Source: Mucilaginibacter phenanthrenivorans
GTDB lineage: Bacteria; Bacteroidota; Bacteroidia; Sphingobacteriales; Sphingobacteriaceae
Direction of reading: 5' to 3'
DNA: 64,000 bases
NCBI RefSeq assembly: GCF_024721155.1
Contig: NZ_JAHVAP010000015.1
Span: 79,226 to 143,225 of the forward strand
Part shown: positions 60,432 to 64,000 of the stretch, one piece after another
Position numbering within the stretch: position 1 is the first letter of the stretch
Layout of the letters: each line of letters begins with the position of its first letter
The notes under the pieces: model-generated
Database searches by the model: none
Told to the model about the DNA's origin: nothing
The model's input: the letters and a program-made list of their open reading frames with translations, nothing else
Made by a program: the position numbers and the translations under genes

Positions 60432-61211
60432 TTAGGAGCGTATTGCCTTGCCTGTTAATGCGATGAATACGTCTTCGAGCGTGATTCTGCCCCTGCGCGA
60501 AACGGCTATAACTTCAGGATCATCGCGGTGCTTATCGATCATGCCCTGCGGTGTGTCAACGGCTATCACCCTGCCGTGATCGATGATAGCAATCCGGTCG
60601 CAAACTGATTCAGCTTCCTCCATGGAATGGGTAGTAAGCAAAACTGCGTGCCCGCGTTCGCGGATGGCTTCAATGCGCTCCCATAGCTGTCTGCGTGATT
60701 GGGGATCGAGCCCGGTAGTGGGTTCGTCAAGCAATACAAGTTTTGGGTTATGAATGGTCGCAATAACCAACGACACCCTTTGCTGCTGTCCGCCGGAAAG
60801 CTCACCAAACTTCTTCATTGCCGAGTCTTCCAGGTTTATCTCCCTTAAAATTCCCATCAGATCGGCCTTGCTTGCCGGTACGCCATAAACCCCCGCATAA
60901 AGCTGCAACACCTCTATCACAAAAAGTTCGGGCTGAAAGCTGGTGGATTGGAGTTGCACACCCAATGATGCGCGGGCATGCAAAGGTTTTGAAACTGCAT
61001 TGTTGCCATCAACTAAAATAGTCCCGGCCTGTGGCTTTAGCAACCCTTCAACGGCGCTGAGGGTACTGGTTTTACCGGCCCCATTGGGACCAAGCAGGCC
61101 AAATATCTCGCCCCTGCGGACACTGAACGAAACGTTTTGAACCGCATTGAAGCTGCCATAACTTATGCTCAGACCATCAACCGTTAATATATTGTCCTGT
61201 TGTTTACTCAT
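60432..61211 (-). CDS. ABC transporter ATP-binding protein (DrrA-like)
   Basis: The 259-aa protein has Walker A GPNGAGKTSTLS, Q-loop VQLQSTSFQPELF, signature LSGGQQQRVSL, Walker B KLVLLDEPTTGLDPQSRRQL and switch TTHSMEEAESVCDRI: a complete NBD. It pairs with the ABC-2 permease 33 bp downstream and is preceded by the DUF4342 gene (31-bp gap). The family is of the ABC-2 type efflux/export systems. Confidence 0.95.
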   Translation of the reverse strand: MSKQQDNILTVDGLSISYGSFNAVQNVSFSVRRGEIFGLLGPNGAGKTSTLSAVEGLLKPQAGTILVDGNNAVSKPLHARASLGVQLQSTSFQPELFVIEVLQLYAGVYGVPASKADLMGILREINLEDSAMKKFGELSGGQQQRVSLVIATIHNPKLVLLDEPTTGLDPQSRRQLWERIEAIRERGHAVLLTTHSMEEAESVCDRIAIIDHGRVIAVDTPQGMIDKHRDDPEVIAVSRRGRITLEDVFIALTGKAIRS

Positions 61212-61242
61212 TTAATAAAATAGGATCGTGTTGTTTTAAGGC

Positions 61243-61518
61243 TTAAGATGTTTTCTCGTCATCTACAATTTCTGCGTCTGCAATTTCTCTTTCAACGGTA
61301 ATTGTACAGTCGGTTACCAGCGCAGCTACTGCGCCAATGGCTGCAAACATGGGTGCAAGTATAACACCTACAACGCCGGCAGTTAAAGGGAAATGCAAAA
61401 GTTCCTTGCCGTGTTTGTCTGTAATAATTATCCGGGTAACGTTACCCTCTTTTATGAGTTCCTTTATTTTATCCAGCAGGCCTGAGCCGTTTATGGAAAA
61501 TGATTCTTTAGTGGTCAT
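61243..61518 (-). CDS. DUF4342 domain-containing protein
   Basis: The 91-aa protein matches DUF4342: LLDKIKELIKEGNVTRIIIT, then DKHGKELLHFPLTAGVVGVI and a hydrophobic PMFAAIGAVAALVTDCTITVE. The end is acidic. It is first in a three-gene operon with the ABC exporter (31-bp gap), probably a membrane-associated regulatory or accessory subunit, as often seen beside ABC-2 transporters. Function is not established. Confidence 0.85.
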   Translation of the reverse strand: MTTKESFSINGSGLLDKIKELIKEGNVTRIIITDKHGKELLHFPLTAGVVGVILAPMFAAIGAVAALVTDCTITVEREIADAEIVDDEKTS

Positions 61519-61667
61519 GATCTTAATTGTTTTAGTACACTTTGGAGACAGGGAGGTAATTGAATGTTACATGAAAAATAAAAAAATTCCATGACACCTC
61601 ATAAATAACAACGCCTTTTAAGGAATAAAAATAAAATCGCTGATTTTATCGGACAAATTACGAGGAT

Positions 61668-62252
61668 CTACTTAACAACAAAACCGTTTACTATTTCATC
61701 CATTTGCGTCCAATTATTATGCTTATAATCCTGCGGCGAAATCTCAAAAAGTACTGTAGAATGGTTGACCGCCGGGTATCGCCGGATATGGATGCGTGCG
61801 TTTAAAGTTAGCGGCTGCCTGTTTAAAAAATTGAGCGTCACTATAATCCCTTCATAGGTTTCATTGTCGGCGGGCGCGGTAGCTACCTTTTTTAGCCCAA
61901 GGTGAGTTAAGTTTTTACTTCCTGCGGGATCAGCCTTTTGGTTGCTGGTATAAAGCCCGTTATAATATTGTAACAGGTCCTGTTTTAAGCTATCGTCGTT
62001 AACAACGGGTGTACCTTCAATAAACCAAATAAATGTGTACGACCAATATTCTGCGCTTTTTGCATCACTCCAACCCGGCATAAAGCGGATCTCCTCCGTT
62101 GCTTTGTAGTTGATTGCCGGGGCAAAAGAAATAGGGAATGCTATTTTTTCTACGCCCCATTTGGCGGGTAAGGGCAAGGTATAGGTTGCCTGCTGGCAGA
62201 TGGCCGCTTTGCCAAAAAATAAAAACGCCAATACGATAAGTGCTCGTTGCAT
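61668..62252 (-). CDS. Exported protein of unknown function
   Basis: The 194-aa protein has a signal peptide (cleavage near AICQ). The mature part is beta-rich and aromatic (PLPAKWGVEKIAFPISFAP, AEYWSYTFIWFIEGTP, ETYEGIIVTLNFLNR), resembling a small lipocalin-like fold but with no certain family. It lies between the ABC cluster and the Val-rich gene, transcribed divergently from the latter. Confidence 0.6.
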   Translation of the reverse strand: MQRALIVLAFLFFGKAAICQQATYTLPLPAKWGVEKIAFPISFAPAINYKATEEIRFMPGWSDAKSAEYWSYTFIWFIEGTPVVNDDSLKQDLLQYYNGLYTSNQKADPAGSKNLTHLGLKKVATAPADNETYEGIIVTLNFLNRQPLTLNARIHIRRYPAVNHSTVLFEISPQDYKHNNWTQMDEIVNGFVVK

Positions 62253-62422
62253 AATGATATGAAGATATCAAATAATACTAATAACAGGTCTGGATTTGGT
62301 CTTAATTTATGTTAAACCGCATTTTGCTATCAGTTCACCCCCGGCTTTTTCAGCCTCGCCCCAAAAGCTCGAACCTGATGCACTTGCAGCGGTCTATCTT
62401 TAAAATAAAAAATAAAAACATC

Positions 62423-62719
62423 ATGAAAAAGATCCTTTTTGTAGCAGCCCTTGCAATTTCAGGGAGCTTTAGTGCTAAGGCACAAACCAGGGTAGTAGTA
62501 AGAGCACCCGTTAACAGAGTAGTGGTAGTAAAACCTGCGGTAGTTCATCCTGTTGTTGCAACTGCCGTAGTTAATCACCCGGTGGCTGTAGCGGCAGTTG
62601 TCGCACATCCGGTAGTTACCGCAGCCGCCGTAAGGACTGCGGTAATTGTTGCACCGGCAAAAGTGGTTGTGGTTCGTAGACCGGTACTCAAGAGAAGAGT
62701 CGTAGTTGTTAACCCTTAA
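62423..62719 (+). CDS. Exported low-complexity Val/Ala/Pro-rich protein
   Basis: The protein is 98 aa from ATG 62423, where a signal peptide starts (MKKILFVAALAISGSFSAKA). The mature part is almost entirely Val, Ala, Pro, His, Arg and Lys, with repeated VVxxPV units (VVVKPAVVHPVVATAVV and VVAHPVVTAAAVRTAV) and a basic end (RRPVLKRRVVVVNP). It may form extended fibres or be disordered. It is likely periplasmic or surface-associated. No family is recognised. Confidence 0.6.
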   Translation: MKKILFVAALAISGSFSAKAQTRVVVRAPVNRVVVVKPAVVHPVVATAVVNHPVAVAAVVAHPVVTAAAVRTAVIVAPAKVVVVRRPVLKRRVVVVNP

Positions 62720-62873
62720 TATCTTTTCATAACGATTAATGTACCTGAATATCTACATCGATAAAAAAATTACAATCCCCAATTGTTTAACAACGATGTA
62801 TTAAGAGTTTTTTCATTGGCGTGCCATTAGGCAGCAAGAACAACTCTGCTATTGCTCTAACCAACTTCTCGAC

Positions 62874-62917
62874 AAAAGCCTTTAAAAAGTAGCTTCTGTT
62901 ACTTTTTAAAGGCTTTT
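62874..62917. terminator. Strong hairpin after the Val-rich gene
   Basis: There is a perfect 18-bp stem, 62874-62891 with 62900-62917 (AAAAGCCTTTAAAAAGTA and its complement), around an 8-nt loop. It can terminate both the Val-rich gene and the convergent dehydrogenase gene at 62969. Confidence 0.8.
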
Positions 62918-62968
62918 ATATTGGTGCCTGGAATTAAATAAGCGAATGAAAAATAAAATAAGAGTCGA

Positions 62969-63910
62969 TTATACTTGTTTTAGCCATTCCAATAATTCTG
63001 CCACCGTATCCTCATAAAAAAGCTTGTATGTTTTTTCGGTGACATAACCAATATGCGGCGTTGCCAATATATTATCCAACTTGCGGAAGGGGTGATCAAT
63101 TGGCAGAGGCTCAATTCCATAAACATCAATAGCTGCGCCGGCTATTTTTTTCTGCTGTAAGGTACTTACCAACGCATCCTCGTCAACTAACGGCCCTCTT
63201 GAGGTGTTTATAAAATAAGCCGTTGGTTTCATCAGGTCGAGTTCATGCTGGCCAATTGTATTTCTTGACCTATCGCTTAAAACTAAATGAATGGTTATAA
63301 AGTCTGATTCCCGCATCAGCGCTTCTTTGTTTACCAACGTTGCCCCGGCTACGGTTGCTTTTTCTTCGGTGAGGTTTTCGCTCCAGGCCAACACGTTCAT
63401 GTCAAATGCTTTGGCGTAAGCCGCTATTTTTGTGCCGATGTTACCGAGTCCGATGATCCCTATGGTTTTCCCGGCCAGGTCGGTAGCGATAGTGGTTTGC
63501 CAAAGGCCACTCTTCAGGTTTGCATTTTCAAGGGTGATGTTGCGCGCAATAGCCATCAGCATTGCCCATGTTAATTCAGGAGCCCCGCCGCCGAAATAGC
63601 CCGTGGTTTTTAGTGTGATACCAAGCTCTTGTACAGCCTTCTCGTCTATGGACGCATTCCGCCTGCCGGTAGAGATGATCAGTTTTAGATTAGGAAGCTG
63701 CGAAAGCAATTGCCTGTTCAATGGCGTTCTTTCGCGCATTACGCAAACCACCTCAAAAGGTAGCAGCCGGGTAACAATTTCTGCCTCATCGGTTAAGTGA
63801 TCATTGAATATCGATACATCAGCGCGTTGTTGTACAACTGTCCAGTCGGCCATGATAAGCGCTACGCCCTGGTAGTCATCAAGAACTGCAATTTGGGGTT
63901 TGTTGGTCAT
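62969..63910 (-). CDS. D-2-hydroxyacid dehydrogenase family protein
   Basis: The 313-aa protein has a Rossmann NAD-binding core (KTIGIIGLGNIGTKIAAYAK). Catalytic residues in D-2-hydroxyacid dehydrogenase positions are Arg in NTSRGPLVDE, Glu in YGIEPLP and His in ATPHIGY. The N-terminal half has CVMRERTPLNRQLLSQLP and the substrate segment STGRRNASID. It belongs to the D-3-phosphoglycerate-dehydrogenase-like branch; the specific substrate (phosphoglycerate, glyoxylate, lactate) is unclear. Confidence 0.93.
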   Translation of the reverse strand: MTNKPQIAVLDDYQGVALIMADWTVVQQRADVSIFNDHLTDEAEIVTRLLPFEVVCVMRERTPLNRQLLSQLPNLKLIISTGRRNASIDEKAVQELGITLKTTGYFGGGAPELTWAMLMAIARNITLENANLKSGLWQTTIATDLAGKTIGIIGLGNIGTKIAAYAKAFDMNVLAWSENLTEEKATVAGATLVNKEALMRESDFITIHLVLSDRSRNTIGQHELDLMKPTAYFINTSRGPLVDEDALVSTLQQKKIAGAAIDVYGIEPLPIDHPFRKLDNILATPHIGYVTEKTYKLFYEDTVAELLEWLKQV

Positions 63911-63914
63911 CAGG

Positions 63915-63922
63915 CAAACTTA
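63915..63922 (-). promoter_or_regulatory. Putative -7 box of the hydroxyacid dehydrogenase gene
   Basis: Minus-strand TAAGTTTG (63922-63915) is an exact TAnnTTTG box, with only four bases between it and the ATG at 63910. The transcript would therefore be leaderless, or the true start lies downstream. Confidence 0.35.
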
Positions 63923-64000
63923 CCTTTAGATTAGCTTCAACAAGAATTAATATGTTATTATTATTGTTGAAGCTTTCTTTTTGCTTCTTTTTCTTTGTTA

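Overview
The window reads as a chromosomal segment of a Bacteroidota bacterium, most likely a Sphingobacteriaceae member close to Mucilaginibacter or Pedobacter (inference from gene content; no database search was possible). Supporting signs are two secreted proteins with the type-B type IX secretion C-terminal domain, several TAnnTTTG -7 promoter boxes typical of the phylum, weak or absent Shine-Dalgarno sequences, many Cys-lipoproteins, and families common in this group (DUF2130, DUF4342, DUF6624-like, SLC45-type sugar transporter, BadF-type kinases).

Layout. 1-9.4 kb: the 3' end of a hybrid sensor kinase, an AraC regulator, a secreted esterase/TPR protein, a frameshifted type-IX adhesin, a REP-associated (RAYT) transposase with its hairpin repeats, a 43-bp tandem array and a secreted serine hydrolase. 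9.5-14.6 kb: a second type-IX surface protein, a secreted unknown, a DUF2130 protein, a GH108-like muramidase and a DUF6624-like protein. 14.9-28.5 kb: a long plus-strand alpha-glucan locus (GH13, beta-phosphoglucomutase, GH65 maltose phosphorylase, second GH13, SLC45-type transporter, GH31 alpha-glucosidase, branching enzyme). 28.6-37.0 kb: two small paralogous membrane proteins, an SGNH/MBOAT acyl-transfer pair, a gamma-glutamylcyclotransferase-like gene, the pfkA / BadF-like / gapA operon with a divergent Nudix regulator, and a canonical BadF-type kinase. 37.5-40.7 kb: tRNA-Arg(TCT) followed by a three-lipoprotein cassette built from repeated terminators, a tRNA 3'-end remnant and a flanking 26-bp direct repeat. 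40.9-43.6 kb: a GntR/TauE/DUF1634/hydrolase operon. 43.9-48.5 kb: several small orphans, a DinB-like protein, a stand-alone EF-Tu domain-III-like protein, and a MarR/SRPBCC operon. 48.7-55.2 kb: a PQQ dehydrogenase with a cytochrome c domain, a nucleoside hydrolase, a candidate small RNA, an S41 peptidase bracketed by direct repeats, and an AI-2E-type permease. 55.3-64 kb: a lipoprotein, a short alpha-glucan phosphorylase, a DoxX-like membrane protein, an ABC-2 exporter with a DUF4342 gene, and a 2-hydroxyacid dehydrogenase.

Metabolic logic. External alpha-glucan would be cut by the two exported GH13 enzymes, maltose imported by the transporter and phosphorolysed by GH65 to glucose and beta-glucose-1-phosphate, which PgmB converts to glucose-6-phosphate. 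GH31 and GlgB handle side chains and glycogen, a distant GlgP-like gene could release glucose-1-phosphate, and pfkA/gapA carry the flux through glycolysis. No SusC/SusD outer-membrane pair is present in the window.

The least explained structures are: the REP hairpin split by a 153-bp palindromic insert; the covarying REP hairpins around the RAYT gene; the tRNA-Arg lipoprotein cassette; a BadF-like protein with a degenerate phosphate-1 motif inside the glycolytic operon; Thr at the PLP-lysine position of the GlgP-like protein; the orphan EF-Tu domain III; the 43-bp tandem array in a long leader; and a candidate small RNA near 52.05 kb.
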